DNA of 64,000 nucleotides from Cellvibrio polysaccharolyticus (lineage in GTDB: Bacteria; Pseudomonadota; Gammaproteobacteria; Pseudomonadales; Cellvibrionaceae). The stretch lies in NCBI RefSeq assembly GCF_015182315.1, contig NZ_PRDL01000001.1, forward strand, positions 496,001 to 560,000. Direction: 5' to 3'. The first letter of the stretch is position 1; the number at the start of each line of letters is the position of its first letter. This document shows, in pieces, positions 1 through 8,709 of the stretch. A program made the translations under genes and the position numbers. Under the pieces are notes generated by a model. It saw only the letters and a list, made by a program, of their open reading frames with translations. It was not told where the DNA came from and ran no database searches.

Positions 1-203
1 AGGACAAGCGGGCACTTGAGTATGCCAAACGTGCATACGATCTTGCTCCGCAAAGTCCCGTGATTCTTGATACCTACGGTTGGATGTTGGTGAATGCAGG
101 TAGTGTCAAGGAGGGGGTGGCGTATCTTGAGCAAGCCGAAAAAATTGCTCCCGATAATGCTGATGTTAAAGAACATCTTCAGAAAGCCCGGCAACAGTTG
201 TAA
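1..203 (+). CDS. TPR-repeat protein, C-terminal end (PrsT-like), 5' partial
   Basis: The reading frame is open from the window edge to a TAA at 201-203 and gives 66 residues. It shows TPR-like helices: ALEYAKRAYDLAPQSPVILDT, a GW step, a second helix pair with GVAYLEQAEKIAPDNADV, and a short charged tail KARQQL. The spacing of A, Y, A and P residues is typical of TPR units. Exosortase/PEP-CTERM loci normally carry a long TPR lipoprotein (PrsT) at the edge of the exopolysaccharide cluster, and the rest of that system lies downstream, so a PrsT-like role in export or assembly is inferred. The N-terminus and any lipobox lie outside the window. Confidence 0.75.
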   Translation, partial: DKRALEYAKRAYDLAPQSPVILDTYGWMLVNAGSVKEGVAYLEQAEKIAPDNADVKEHLQKARQQL

Positions 204-270
204 TTGTGAACAGAGGAAAAAGAAAAAGACGAATAAATAACTCGGGCATGGCTTTTGTGGGTAACGCATA

Positions 271-1299
271 GTGTCGATGCCTGATTCTTCTGCCCGTGTG
301 GATGAAATAAAATCCTCTCCGAAAATAGACAGTTTTTTTCGAAGTGAAGCCTGGTTGGAAGCCTGGATTGACACCTATGGGAAAGATCCTCGTATTACCT
401 TGATCGACCCCTTTGGTCGTAACAACCCACGGGAAATTTTTTACCGTATTAAATCTCCCGTGCGCAAGTGGTTATCCTTTCAAGCGATTGCTTTGGCCGG
501 TACTGCCATTCACCCACTCTCCGCTCCACGCTCTGAATACAATTATGTGGGTGATTTTTTATGTGATGAAGAGCTATTTTCGGCGTTGGGTAATTCATCC
601 TGGTCACAAATTGTTTTTAAAGATATGGCAAAGTGGGCTGCTGAGAATATAGAGTTACTGGCTGCTAAAACTGGTTGGTCCTTGCATTCCAATCCGCAGG
701 AGGTGACCTATTACGTCAGTGCTGCTGATGTCAGTGTCTACAAGGCGTCCTTAGCTGCGTCGACACGGGCCCGGTATTTTAACCGCCGTGAGCGTCTGAA
801 AAATTCAGGAGAACTTGAATTCAGGGAGTACGATATTAGGGATGCCGATGCATTTTTTGATGTGTTGGACAGTTTTCACTGTATACGATGGGGGCAACCC
901 TGTTATACCTCGGTCAGTAGAAGTTTTCTGAAAAATTTCATGCAGCGATTTGTCTCAACAGGGGCGATCTTGATGCAAGCCATGTTGTTGAATGGGAAGC
1001 CAATTTCCGTGCTTTATGATGTCCTCTACAAAGGTCGTCGTTATAACCTCCAATCCGGCTTTTCCGAACATGCGTTAAAAGGTATTTCACCGGGTGCTTT
1101 ACATATGGGTTACGCCATCGAGACGGCTATAGAGTCCGGACAAGAATATGATTTTTTAGCCGGGAGTGGAAAAAATCAAAACTACAAAGCGGGCATAGCC
1201 AATCGGCAGGAAATTATACAGACAGTAACGGTAGAAAAATCAAACGTTAAAATCATGCGAGGCCTAAAGCAATTCGTATCGGCTTTGAATAAAGGCTGA
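271..1299 (+). CDS. GNAT / FemAB-like (CelD-type) acyltransferase of the exopolysaccharide locus
   Basis: 342 aa from a GTG start at 271; an in-frame ATG at 277 is an alternative. No strong Shine-Dalgarno is visible for either. The C-terminal half (about residues 150-320) has the features of the GNAT fold in CelD/FemAB-like proteins: a basic stretch with ARYFNRRERL, then QAMLLNGKPISVLYDVLYKGRRYNLQSGF, and a final YDFLAGSGKNQNYKAG loop followed by a beta strand. Such proteins are common in exosortase-linked polysaccharide loci and are thought to move acyl or aminoacyl groups onto sugars or lipid-linked precursors. The acyl donor and acceptor cannot be read from the sequence. It begins the plus-strand gene run and is 27 bp upstream of the flippase. 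Confidence 0.75.
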   Translation: MSMPDSSARVDEIKSSPKIDSFFRSEAWLEAWIDTYGKDPRITLIDPFGRNNPREIFYRIKSPVRKWLSFQAIALAGTAIHPLSAPRSEYNYVGDFLCDEELFSALGNSSWSQIVFKDMAKWAAENIELLAAKTGWSLHSNPQEVTYYVSAADVSVYKASLAASTRARYFNRRERLKNSGELEFREYDIRDADAFFDVLDSFHCIRWGQPCYTSVSRSFLKNFMQRFVSTGAILMQAMLLNGKPISVLYDVLYKGRRYNLQSGFSEHALKGISPGALHMGYAIETAIESGQEYDFLAGSGKNQNYKAGIANRQEIIQTVTVEKSNVKIMRGLKQFVSALNKG

Positions 1300-1326
1300 T
1301 CGTAGCAACTCATTTGGATCCACATT

Positions 1327-2859
1327 GTGTCATCAAAAACCTTATTGATTTTTAAAAGTTCAGGATTTCGCGTATTAAATACGCTAGTAGGCGTGGCGAT
1401 AGGCATTCTGATGATGCCATTTTTGATTAATACATTAGGCCAGGAGTTGTACGGCCTATGGATTGTCATCGGCAGTATTGTAGGCACTTATTACTTGCTG
1501 GATCTTGGGTTTAATCAAGCAGTAACCCGTTATGTATCCAAATATATTCATCAAAACAATCCGGAGGCTGCCAACCGGATTATTAATACTGCATTAATAA
1601 TTTATAGTGTGCTGGGCATCGTTGTGTTGGTTATTTCCATTGTTGCTGCGCAATATGGCGCAGAAAAACTAATGGATAATACTGACAATCTTGATGTCGT
1701 TAAAATGATACTGATTGTTACCGGTTTATCTCTGGCCATAGAGTTTCCAGCCAAAGCGTTTCCAGGAATCCTTAGTGCATATATGCGATATGACTTTATC
1801 GCTTTGGTGAAACTTGGGAAAAGCGTCCTTGACGCTGTTTTGATTTATCTGTTTTTATCAAATGGATATGGGCTGGTTGCGATGGCTCTAATCATGATGA
1901 TAACGGGATTGGTAAGTACAGCAATATATGTAAGATTTACAACCAGCCTATTTAAAGAGCTTGAATTCAGAAAATCTTCTATAGATGCGGCTACTTTGAA
2001 AGATGTATTTCACTTTAGCAAGTGGGTGTTTCTATTAGATATAAACACCATGCTCAGAAATAAAATGGACATCTGGTTTATTGCCTTCTATCAGTTTAGT
2101 GGGATTCTGACAGCCTATTATGTGGCAGTAAGATTAGTCGAATATGCAATAACATTTCTGACTCAGGCGACCGGGTTTAGTGGCCCAATTTTCACCGAAT
2201 ATTATGCCAAAGGTGCGCATCAGGAATTGAAGTCCAGTATTTCTTTTTTTATTAAAGTAAACCTTCTCCTGGCGGTAACATTTTATGTTGGGTTTCTTCT
2301 ATTAGGCTATAGCTTTATCAAATTGTGGATGGGGGCAAGTTTTCAGGTTGAAGATACTTTTATTTGCCTTCTTATTCTTGCAGTAGGACGTTTTTCAGTT
2401 TATTGCGCTGCTCCTTTTCAAAGCTTATTGCTGACGCTGAATAAACACAATGTAGGATCTGTTATTTCTTTAATGGAGACCGCTATCATTGGAGTTTTAC
2501 TGACTGTCCTTGTTCCAAAATTTGGAATCATTGGTGCATCAATAAGTATATCGGCTCCTCTTGTTGTGGGTCGTCTATTAATTACTCCTTTGTACATACA
2601 AAGCCTTATTAATATCGACTTACAGCACTTAATTTGTCGCATTACCATATTTCTTGCGGTAGCAGCTTTATTTGCATTTTCATTGCATTGGGTAATGCCA
2701 GATTGGCGCTCACTGTCAATATGGCAGTTAGTAATGAGCGCAAGTATTTTGTCGGTAGGTCAACTTATCATTGGTTTTCTGCTGTTTAATTCATCAGAGC
2801 GCCTTGTTATTAAAGATAAAATCATAGATCGCGTTTTTAAAAAATTACTAAGAAATTGA
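1327..2859 (+). CDS. Wzx-type oligosaccharide flippase (polysaccharide biosynthesis protein)
   Basis: 510 aa from a GTG start at 1327. The protein is a polytopic membrane protein with about 12-14 hydrophobic segments and the PST/MATE N-terminal pattern: a cytoplasmic start, then VGVAIGILMMPFLINTLGQELYGLWIV and a second helix with LDLGFNQAVTRYVSKY. Length and layout fit Wzx/RfbX flippases, which move undecaprenyl-diphosphate-linked repeat units to the periplasmic face. The Wzy-like protein at 6402-7664 would be its partner in a Wzx/Wzy pathway. The DNA is clearly AT-richer than the housekeeping part of the window. Confidence 0.85.
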   Translation: MSSKTLLIFKSSGFRVLNTLVGVAIGILMMPFLINTLGQELYGLWIVIGSIVGTYYLLDLGFNQAVTRYVSKYIHQNNPEAANRIINTALIIYSVLGIVVLVISIVAAQYGAEKLMDNTDNLDVVKMILIVTGLSLAIEFPAKAFPGILSAYMRYDFIALVKLGKSVLDAVLIYLFLSNGYGLVAMALIMMITGLVSTAIYVRFTTSLFKELEFRKSSIDAATLKDVFHFSKWVFLLDINTMLRNKMDIWFIAFYQFSGILTAYYVAVRLVEYAITFLTQATGFSGPIFTEYYAKGAHQELKSSISFFIKVNLLLAVTFYVGFLLLGYSFIKLWMGASFQVEDTFICLLILAVGRFSVYCAAPFQSLLLTLNKHNVGSVISLMETAIIGVLLTVLVPKFGIIGASISISAPLVVGRLLITPLYIQSLINIDLQHLICRITIFLAVAALFAFSLHWVMPDWRSLSIWQLVMSASILSVGQLIIGFLLFNSSERLVIKDKIIDRVFKKLLRN

Positions 2860-2863
2860 TTTT

Positions 2864-3790
2864 CTAGCAATCTGATGTATTCCACCTTTGAGAAACCTGG
2901 GGAAGTTCACCATGAAATATTATGTCAAACGTTCTTAGTGCTTCATCGCGTGTGAATGACCCGTTACAAACACCGGGCCAAAAATCTACGTCATCACGAT
3001 TGATGACTTGTAGTACTCGTACGGGGGCTGTTTTATATCCGAATGCGCAAATTGCTGCAGCTCGGTGTTCTCCTCCAACAACTTGCCAGCGCCAGTCATC
3101 TTTTTTTTGCAATATTACAGCTCTGATATCGCCATCGTGTCCATTATGCCGACGGAAACCATTGGCTTGCATAGAATTTAAGAGTTTTGTAAACCGTTGT
3201 ATTTCGATGTCAAGCTTAGTAGCTGATATGGGGCCCCAAAAATGCCAACCATCTTCTATAGATAGCCGATGCCCCAATGCTTTATTTTCTTCGAGTGCTG
3301 TGCTTTCACGAATCGTTTTTAATTGATCGGGAGTTCTTGAAGACCAAGGCATCGTTAATGCCCATGGAGAAAATTTCTGCAAAGGAGAGTTGCTAGTAGA
3401 AGGAAGTCCTATCCAATCTGCCGCCGATGATGGTTGGACGCAAGAGTAATAATGACTGAGCGTTTCTCTTAAGGAACTGGATTGGTCTGACGAATTAATA
3501 GCTTCGTAAATGGAATATACAAAAGGGTGGGTCGTCTTTTGAAGAGGGTAGATCAGAAGCCCCCTACCTTTAGCTATATCAACATCTATTAAAGAAGGTA
3601 CAGCTGTCCCATGATAGAGAATGGAAATAGGATGAGAAAATTGTCCTCTCATGTCATGAATTTTTTCATGGTGAATCTTTTCTATGGAATAACCAATTTT
3701 TTTTAAAAATCGGTTACAAATGGAGTGTAAAGATGTTCCGGATTTAAGCACTGTATTATCGTCTCCATCGAATAAATTTATCAATTTCAT
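2864..3790 (-). CDS. Uncharacterised protein with C-terminal ParB/sulfiredoxin-like motif
   Basis: 308 aa, ATG at 3790, TAG at 2864, opposite in strand to its neighbours and only 4 bp from the end of the flippase gene. No signal peptide or membrane helix is visible, so it is probably cytosolic. Residues about 175-280 contain LGHRLSIEDGWHFWGP, then a strand with DIRAVILQKKDDWRWQVVGGEHRAAAICAFGYKTAPVRVL. This GEHR-A-A-A block followed by a short hydrophobic strand resembles the ParB/Srx signature (GERRxRAA in ParB). Members of that fold include CTPases (ParB), sulfiredoxin and free serine kinases, so a nucleotide-using enzyme is possible. The N-terminal 170 residues match nothing I recognise. 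Role in the glycan locus is unknown. Confidence 0.6.
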   Translation of the reverse strand: MKLINLFDGDDNTVLKSGTSLHSICNRFLKKIGYSIEKIHHEKIHDMRGQFSHPISILYHGTAVPSLIDVDIAKGRGLLIYPLQKTTHPFVYSIYEAINSSDQSSSLRETLSHYYSCVQPSSAADWIGLPSTSNSPLQKFSPWALTMPWSSRTPDQLKTIRESTALEENKALGHRLSIEDGWHFWGPISATKLDIEIQRFTKLLNSMQANGFRRHNGHDGDIRAVILQKKDDWRWQVVGGEHRAAAICAFGYKTAPVRVLQVINRDDVDFWPGVCNGSFTRDEALRTFDIIFHGELPQVSQRWNTSDC

Positions 3791-3865
3791 TGTATGTATT
3801 CTACAGGATGGACTTATTTCTGTGAAACATAATTGTAATATTAGTGAATTTTATAGAGGAAGAGT

Positions 3866-4822
3866 ATGCCTAAAGCAACTATTATCATTCCTGCCTACAA
3901 TGCAGAAAAATATATAGCCAGTACTCTTGAATCGATTTTGAATCAGACATTTTCAAATTTCGAGTGCATCATTATTGATGATGGTTCGACGGATAATACG
4001 GTATCGTATGCAAAAAAAATAAACGATCCGCGATTTCAGATTATATCTATAGAAAACTCAGGCGGCCCGTCTGTTCCTAGAAACATTGGGTTGGATTGTG
4101 CCAAGGGTGAGTATATATTTATATTCGATTCGGATGACCTGATGCACCCACAAAAAATAGAGCTGTCTGTTGCGGCACTTGATAAATATAACGGTGCTAA
4201 TTTTTTATTTACAAATTTTTCATCTATAAATGAAAATGATAGGGTGCTAAAAGAAAGCTTCCTTGATGAATACGATACTCTATGGAACATTTTTCCGGAT
4301 GGGGATAGAGTTCAAGTTGAGCAGATTAACTCCGGCGTATTATATAGTACAATTCTTTCTGCCAATTATATTGGTACTTCAAGTGTTGTCATCAGGCGAT
4401 CATCGCTTACTGAATCAGATAGATTCAGTGAAGATTTAAAGAATGGAGATGACTACTTATTTTGGGTTCGTTTTTCAAAAAAAAATAACGCTGTTTTTAT
4501 AAATAGAAAACTTCATAAATATCGTATTGTAAAAAGCGGAATAAGTGGTCGTGGCTTTCTCAAAAGAGCTCCATCTATGATTTTAGGGCTTTCCAGAATA
4601 CTTAATGATTGTGAAGATTACAGACTAAGAAAAATAGTTAAAAATAAAATGTCTATCGTTTACGCGGGGATGGCCTATTCCCATTATAAACAAGGTAACT
4701 ATGCTCTTCAGATAGATAGCGCTAGGGAAAGTTTAAAACTAAAGTTCAGTTTTAAATCGATTAAGTACTATTTGGCTGGATCATTATTATTGATTTTCAG
4801 AAAAATTAAGAGTATTGGATGA
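3866..4822 (+). CDS. Glycosyltransferase family 2
   Basis: 318 aa, ATG at 3866 preceded by a purine-rich AGAGGAAGAG. The N-terminal half is a GT-A fold of family 2: ATIIIPAYNAEKYIASTLESIL, the IIIDDGSTDNT nucleotide-sugar motif, GGPSVPRNIGL, and a metal-binding FDSDDL at about residue 90. A later NGDDYLFWVRF likely supplies the catalytic base region. The product would be a cytoplasmic enzyme adding one sugar of the repeat unit. The stop codon at 4820-4822 is one base before the ATG of the next gene, which suggests translational coupling. Confidence 0.88.
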   Translation: MPKATIIIPAYNAEKYIASTLESILNQTFSNFECIIIDDGSTDNTVSYAKKINDPRFQIISIENSGGPSVPRNIGLDCAKGEYIFIFDSDDLMHPQKIELSVAALDKYNGANFLFTNFSSINENDRVLKESFLDEYDTLWNIFPDGDRVQVEQINSGVLYSTILSANYIGTSSVVIRRSSLTESDRFSEDLKNGDDYLFWVRFSKKNNAVFINRKLHKYRIVKSGISGRGFLKRAPSMILGLSRILNDCEDYRLRKIVKNKMSIVYAGMAYSHYKQGNYALQIDSARESLKLKFSFKSIKYYLAGSLLLIFRKIKSIG

Positions 4823-4823
4823 A

Positions 4824-6383
4824 ATGATTTATTATGAATTTGAAAAAAATAAGCTCGATCCTCAAGCCAGTATTCCGGATAATTATTTGAACGTATTGTA
4901 TTTTTCCACGAATGCTCAACAAAGCCATAATGGTGAAAAAGTCGGAATCTTTGTCAACGAATACCTTAATGAAATAACCATCATGTCTACAATAGCTGGT
5001 GTTCTGCCTATTTTTTGGGCGTGGCATGAAAAAAAGCTGTTAGTGTCTGATAGCGTTGAGTATTTGCGAGCTAAAATCTATGGGAGAGAGAGGGCATCAC
5101 CTGAAGATATAGACAAGATTGCTTTGCTTGAGTCAATTCTTTTTGATGGTCCTTTGGCGAAAAGAACTTTATTTAATAATATTCAAAAATTGCAGATAGG
5201 GCAAAAGATAAATTTCTTTCTTGACCGTGGAGAGCAGCAGTGTGACTGGTTTTGGTTGCCTAAAATACAGACATCGGCGGCAGCGAATATCAATGATGAC
5301 GACACCATAGCATTGATCGACGAGCTAATGAGCGATGTAGAGCTTTCTAATAAGGAAGTGCTGCTTCCTTTGACTGGTGGCCTTGATTCAAGATTGCTTG
5401 CAGGCCTTATTAGTAAAAAGAGTCCGTCTAAAGTGCATTCTTACACATTCCAGCGTGGAGCTTCTTATGAAAGCTACTGTGCAAAAAAAGTTGCAAGAGA
5501 ACTGAGCTTTAACCATTCTATCTTTAATCTTGGTGCCGACTGTTATAGAAATTTCTCAATGTCCTCGTCACAGGTATCAGGAGGAATGATAACTGGCATG
5601 CATACTCACGGTATATACTGCTGTGAACGACTGCTATCACCTGAATTAAGCGCGTTAGATAGGGTTTTTGGATATTTTGGCGATCCTTTAACTGGCGCAA
5701 TGACAGAGAGTTATGCTGAAGCTGATCTCTCCAATAGCCCTGAAAAAATATTTGATAAATATAAAAAGACTATTTTTTCTGATTTGGTAGATAGATACAA
5801 GGACGAAATTATTGCTGATCTGAAAGAATCATATTTTGCATTTTTAACTACGGATTCTCCAAAAAATACATATCATGAGTTTTGGAAAATACATCAGAGA
5901 CAAAACAATCTGATTACGCATCTTTTTAGCTATCATAGAGCCCAGCATTCGGTAAAAGTGCATACTCCTTTTGTTAATAGGAAATTTGCCGACTATTTTC
6001 TGTCTTTGCCGTACGAATTAAGATCGAATCGATGCTATTTTAAAAAAATAGCTCTGAATATTTTTCCTGATTTGTTTTATATTCCGTCTATACATTTCCC
6101 TAAAAAATCAAGCATGGCGAGGGTGGAGAGTACTTTTAAGTTTGCAGAGGATTTTTTTAATAAGCTGAATCCTCGTCAGGAGTTTTTCATGAGCCCATTT
6201 GTTTATGAGCATCACGAAAAGAACCTGGTCAATTATATGCAGGGTTCCATCATGGATGGAGCTTTTGTTTTTTCGGAAATATTTGAATCTAATACAGCTA
6301 GTATCGAATTTCCCGTTTGGAAAAAGTCAACTCCAAAAGAATATTATCGACTTTCTGCGCTCGGATCAGTTGTAAAAATTTAA
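4824..6383 (+). CDS. Asparagine-synthase-like amidotransferase without the usual Cys-2 nucleophile
   Basis: 519 aa from ATG at 4824; a TTG at 4815 would add three residues. The C-terminal half is an AsnB-type ATP-pyrophosphatase domain with the P-loop variant LPLTGGLDSRLLAG (SGGxDS in most family members), then KVHSYTFQRG and YFGDPLTGA blocks. The N-terminal half keeps the glutaminase-like layout (FFDGPLAKRTLFNNIQKLQIGQ) but begins MIYYEF and so lacks the Cys that directly follows Met in glutamine-hydrolysing enzymes. Relatives in O-antigen and exopolysaccharide clusters are thought to amidate uronic acids or other carboxylated sugars. Amide donor and substrate here are inferred only. Confidence 0.8.
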   Translation: MIYYEFEKNKLDPQASIPDNYLNVLYFSTNAQQSHNGEKVGIFVNEYLNEITIMSTIAGVLPIFWAWHEKKLLVSDSVEYLRAKIYGRERASPEDIDKIALLESILFDGPLAKRTLFNNIQKLQIGQKINFFLDRGEQQCDWFWLPKIQTSAAANINDDDTIALIDELMSDVELSNKEVLLPLTGGLDSRLLAGLISKKSPSKVHSYTFQRGASYESYCAKKVARELSFNHSIFNLGADCYRNFSMSSSQVSGGMITGMHTHGIYCCERLLSPELSALDRVFGYFGDPLTGAMTESYAEADLSNSPEKIFDKYKKTIFSDLVDRYKDEIIADLKESYFAFLTTDSPKNTYHEFWKIHQRQNNLITHLFSYHRAQHSVKVHTPFVNRKFADYFLSLPYELRSNRCYFKKIALNIFPDLFYIPSIHFPKKSSMARVESTFKFAEDFFNKLNPRQEFFMSPFVYEHHEKNLVNYMQGSIMDGAFVFSEIFESNTASIEFPVWKKSTPKEYYRLSALGSVVKI

Positions 6384-6401
6384 AAATAGGCGGAAGTTTT
6401 T

Positions 6402-7664
6402 GTGACTCATCATGATCTACAAAAAAAATCAGTTGGTTCTGAAAAATTATTTGTAATACTTTTCTGTATTTATATTGTTACCTGGTATCTACAGCTTGGA
6501 TCTAGAGTTGGAGTGCTTGGTGCAATAAGATTTGAATTTTTGCTGGGCACTTTTCTTTTACTGGTTGGTTTTTTCAAAGTCTTCACTGTTGATAAGCCAA
6601 GCCCCCTGCGTCCAATCATCGTTTTCTATATATCGGTGCTAGCTTTCTATTCTGTGTTTTCCTACGATAGAAGCAATTCCATCGATATTTTTTACAATAG
6701 AGTCGTAAAATTCTCAATGATGGCTCTCTTTTTCGCTGCATTTGTGCGAACTGAGTGGGCATTAAGGATGGCTGTCACTGCTTTCTTGATTGCTATGGCA
6801 AAACTTGGTCAGGAAGGACTATTTGGGTGGATAAGCGGAGGGCTTGTTTGGGAAAATCAAGGAGTGATGCGTTTACATGGATCTACTATGCTGTATCGAC
6901 ACCCAAATTCATTAAGTGGTATGGGCGTTGGATGTCTTCCTTTTATTTATTATCTTTACCCACTTGTTAATAAGTGGCAAAAACTCTTCCTTTTGTTTTT
7001 ACTTGCTTGCTGTACGGTCATTATAATATTTACTGCATCAAGAACAGGCTACGTTGCAACTTTACTTTTGGGTATGTACTTATCTTGGGATCTAATTAAA
7101 AAAAATAAGATGAAGTTCTTTATATTCATAGCTATGGTGATACCCGCATTGGTTGGATTCACTCCTGATCAATACAAAGAACGATTTATCTCTATTTTCA
7201 CCTTGGAAGAGGCGGAAGGAAATTCATCTGGAACCAGATTGGAAATTATTGAAGATGCTTTTGAAATTTTTCTGAAAAAACCTTGGGGGGTTGGTGTAGC
7301 GGCGTTTCCTAAAGTTAGGGAGGATACCTTTGGGCGGGCGCAGGATACTCACAATTTGTACCTTGAGCTCTTGACTAATTTAGGCGTTTGGGGACTTTTA
7401 ATATTTTTATACTTTATATACAAAATGATGAGGCTTAACAAGCAAGTCATTAAAGGTTTGGAGTGTGATGAGAATATGCGTTTTGTTGTGGCGATATCTA
7501 AAGCTGTAGTAGCTTTTTTGCTTTCAAGGCTTTTTCTCGGTATGTTTGGTATGGATACATATGAAATATACTGGTGGTTTGCGCTCGGCTTGACGTTGTC
7601 ATCTTTTTCAATTTATAGAAATTATATAAAGAGTAATAATAGAAAGTTTTTAACGGCCCATTAA
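6402..7664 (+). CDS. O-antigen polymerase/ligase family membrane protein (Wzy/WaaL-like)
   Basis: 420 aa, GTG at 6402 with an AGGCGGAAG ribosome-binding region about 6 bases upstream. The protein has about 10-12 hydrophobic segments and a large periplasmic loop between residues about 255 and 320. The conserved O-antigen ligase features are visible: ASRTGYVATLLLG and, later, SSGTRLEIIEDAFEIFLKKPWGVGVAAFP followed by DTHNLYLELLTNLGVWGLL. The R-x-E...P-x-G-x-G and H-N-x-x-L-E elements are characteristic of the Wzy_C domain. Located just after the amidotransferase and in the same locus as Wzx, it most likely polymerises the repeat unit. Confidence 0.85.
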   Translation: MTHHDLQKKSVGSEKLFVILFCIYIVTWYLQLGSRVGVLGAIRFEFLLGTFLLLVGFFKVFTVDKPSPLRPIIVFYISVLAFYSVFSYDRSNSIDIFYNRVVKFSMMALFFAAFVRTEWALRMAVTAFLIAMAKLGQEGLFGWISGGLVWENQGVMRLHGSTMLYRHPNSLSGMGVGCLPFIYYLYPLVNKWQKLFLLFLLACCTVIIIFTASRTGYVATLLLGMYLSWDLIKKNKMKFFIFIAMVIPALVGFTPDQYKERFISIFTLEEAEGNSSGTRLEIIEDAFEIFLKKPWGVGVAAFPKVREDTFGRAQDTHNLYLELLTNLGVWGLLIFLYFIYKMMRLNKQVIKGLECDENMRFVVAISKAVVAFLLSRLFLGMFGMDTYEIYWWFALGLTLSSFSIYRNYIKSNNRKFLTAH

Positions 7665-7666
7665 AA

Positions 7667-7709
7667 ATAGCTGGGGCCTATCGGTGCTAAATCGATAAGC
7701 TCCAACTAT
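7667..7709. terminator. Bidirectional hairpin between convergent genes
   Basis: An imperfect 17-bp stem (ATAGCTGGGGCCTATCG against CGATAAGCTCCAACTAT) with a 9-base loop fills the 52-bp gap between the Wzy-like gene and the convergent gene at 7717-8709. Two of the three non-Watson-Crick positions become G-U pairs in one or the other transcript, so it could end transcription in both directions. No long T-tract follows on the plus strand. Confidence 0.5.
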
Positions 7710-7716
7710 TTCGCTA

Positions 7717-8709
7717 TTAAGGCGTGAGTGGACTTTTTGGGCAAGAAGGACAGCTCAATAAGACACCTTGAGCGTTAACCTTTTCATCGTGATTAATAAC
7801 ATAGAGATAAGTTTTACCCGAGGTCTTTACTAATCCATCATGAAAGCCAACTACGATCTTGTTATCTGTCCAGCTTTTAATGGGCAATATTTCCTTTTTC
7901 ATAGCTGGTGTCCAGCGTGAATCTTCAGAAATTTCTACTCGAGCAGGACTTGAAGCAATGTATATGTCTGTTAACGCCGTTGTCATATTTTGAAAAAGAT
8001 TTAGATTGTGTTCAAAGCCAAGAAGTCGAACATGTAATGGCAGATTGGGATAACCTGGGTCTTTTTCACACGCAAGATCATGTATTAACTGCCCATTAAT
8101 CCATGTTCGAGTGGATTTTTTCTCCAGGTCCACATCTATCATATGATGGTTCCATTCATTTACTTGCCCGTTCCATCTTCCCCAATGAACTTTTTCGCCA
8201 CATGTCAAGTGCATTTGAGTCCATGATATTCTTGTTCCATAACCACTGGAGTTGTCCCAAATTCGAATAAATTTATTGGAGCCGCCATCAGTACTTGGGT
8301 CCATACTGGGCTTGTACCACCATGACACAAAAAGTCTCTTCCGTTGAGAATCTTGAGGTTGGTAATTTGGCTCCATTAAAAATGTTGACTTAGCGGTTGC
8401 TTCATAAAAAACTGACTTGCGATGACTCTTGGTATCTTCAGACTCGGTAAAGTGAAATGGTTTTCCGTAGCTATTAGTATTATTTTTCCATTTGTGATTC
8501 GCTGAAGTAGGAACTACAGCTTCATTTTGTTGTTGTGGATCAAATGAGGATTTTACATCATCCCAAAATAGCATGGGGTTTCCGTTCCCGAAGTTCGTTC
8601 CCAATATTTCAATATCATCACCTACAAGGACAGCCTCCTTGGTATTCGGAGTCGATGCGCCAGCATGAAATGCAAATGTTAAGATGCCAACTAGAGCTAT
8701 GTGTTTCAA
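7717..8709 (-). CDS. Secreted protein with IPT/TIG-like start and concanavalin-like fold; possible glycan-binding or lyase protein
   Basis: 330 aa. The start is a TTG at 8709; an in-frame TAG lies two codons upstream and no ATG is available near the N-terminus, so this start is forced unless there is a frameshift. The first about 19 residues (MKHIALVGILTFAFHAGAS) form a signal peptide. Residues 25-50 (EAVLVGDDIEILGTNFG) resemble the first strand of IPT/TIG domains. The middle part (KRLFVSWWYKPSMDP..SNKFIRIWDN, then WNHHMIDVDLEKKSTRTWINGQLIHD) has the strand pattern of concanavalin A/LamG-like jelly rolls found in polysaccharide lyases and glycan-binding proteins. Catalytic residues cannot be assigned. 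Its place beside the Wzy-like polymerase suggests a periplasmic or surface role on the exopolysaccharide. Confidence 0.6.
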   Translation of the reverse strand: MKHIALVGILTFAFHAGASTPNTKEAVLVGDDIEILGTNFGNGNPMLFWDDVKSSFDPQQQNEAVVPTSANHKWKNNTNSYGKPFHFTESEDTKSHRKSVFYEATAKSTFLMEPNYQPQDSQRKRLFVSWWYKPSMDPSTDGGSNKFIRIWDNSSGYGTRISWTQMHLTCGEKVHWGRWNGQVNEWNHHMIDVDLEKKSTRTWINGQLIHDLACEKDPGYPNLPLHVRLLGFEHNLNLFQNMTTALTDIYIASSPARVEISEDSRWTPAMKKEILPIKSWTDNKIVVGFHDGLVKTSGKTYLYVINHDEKVNAQGVLLSCPSCPKSPLTP

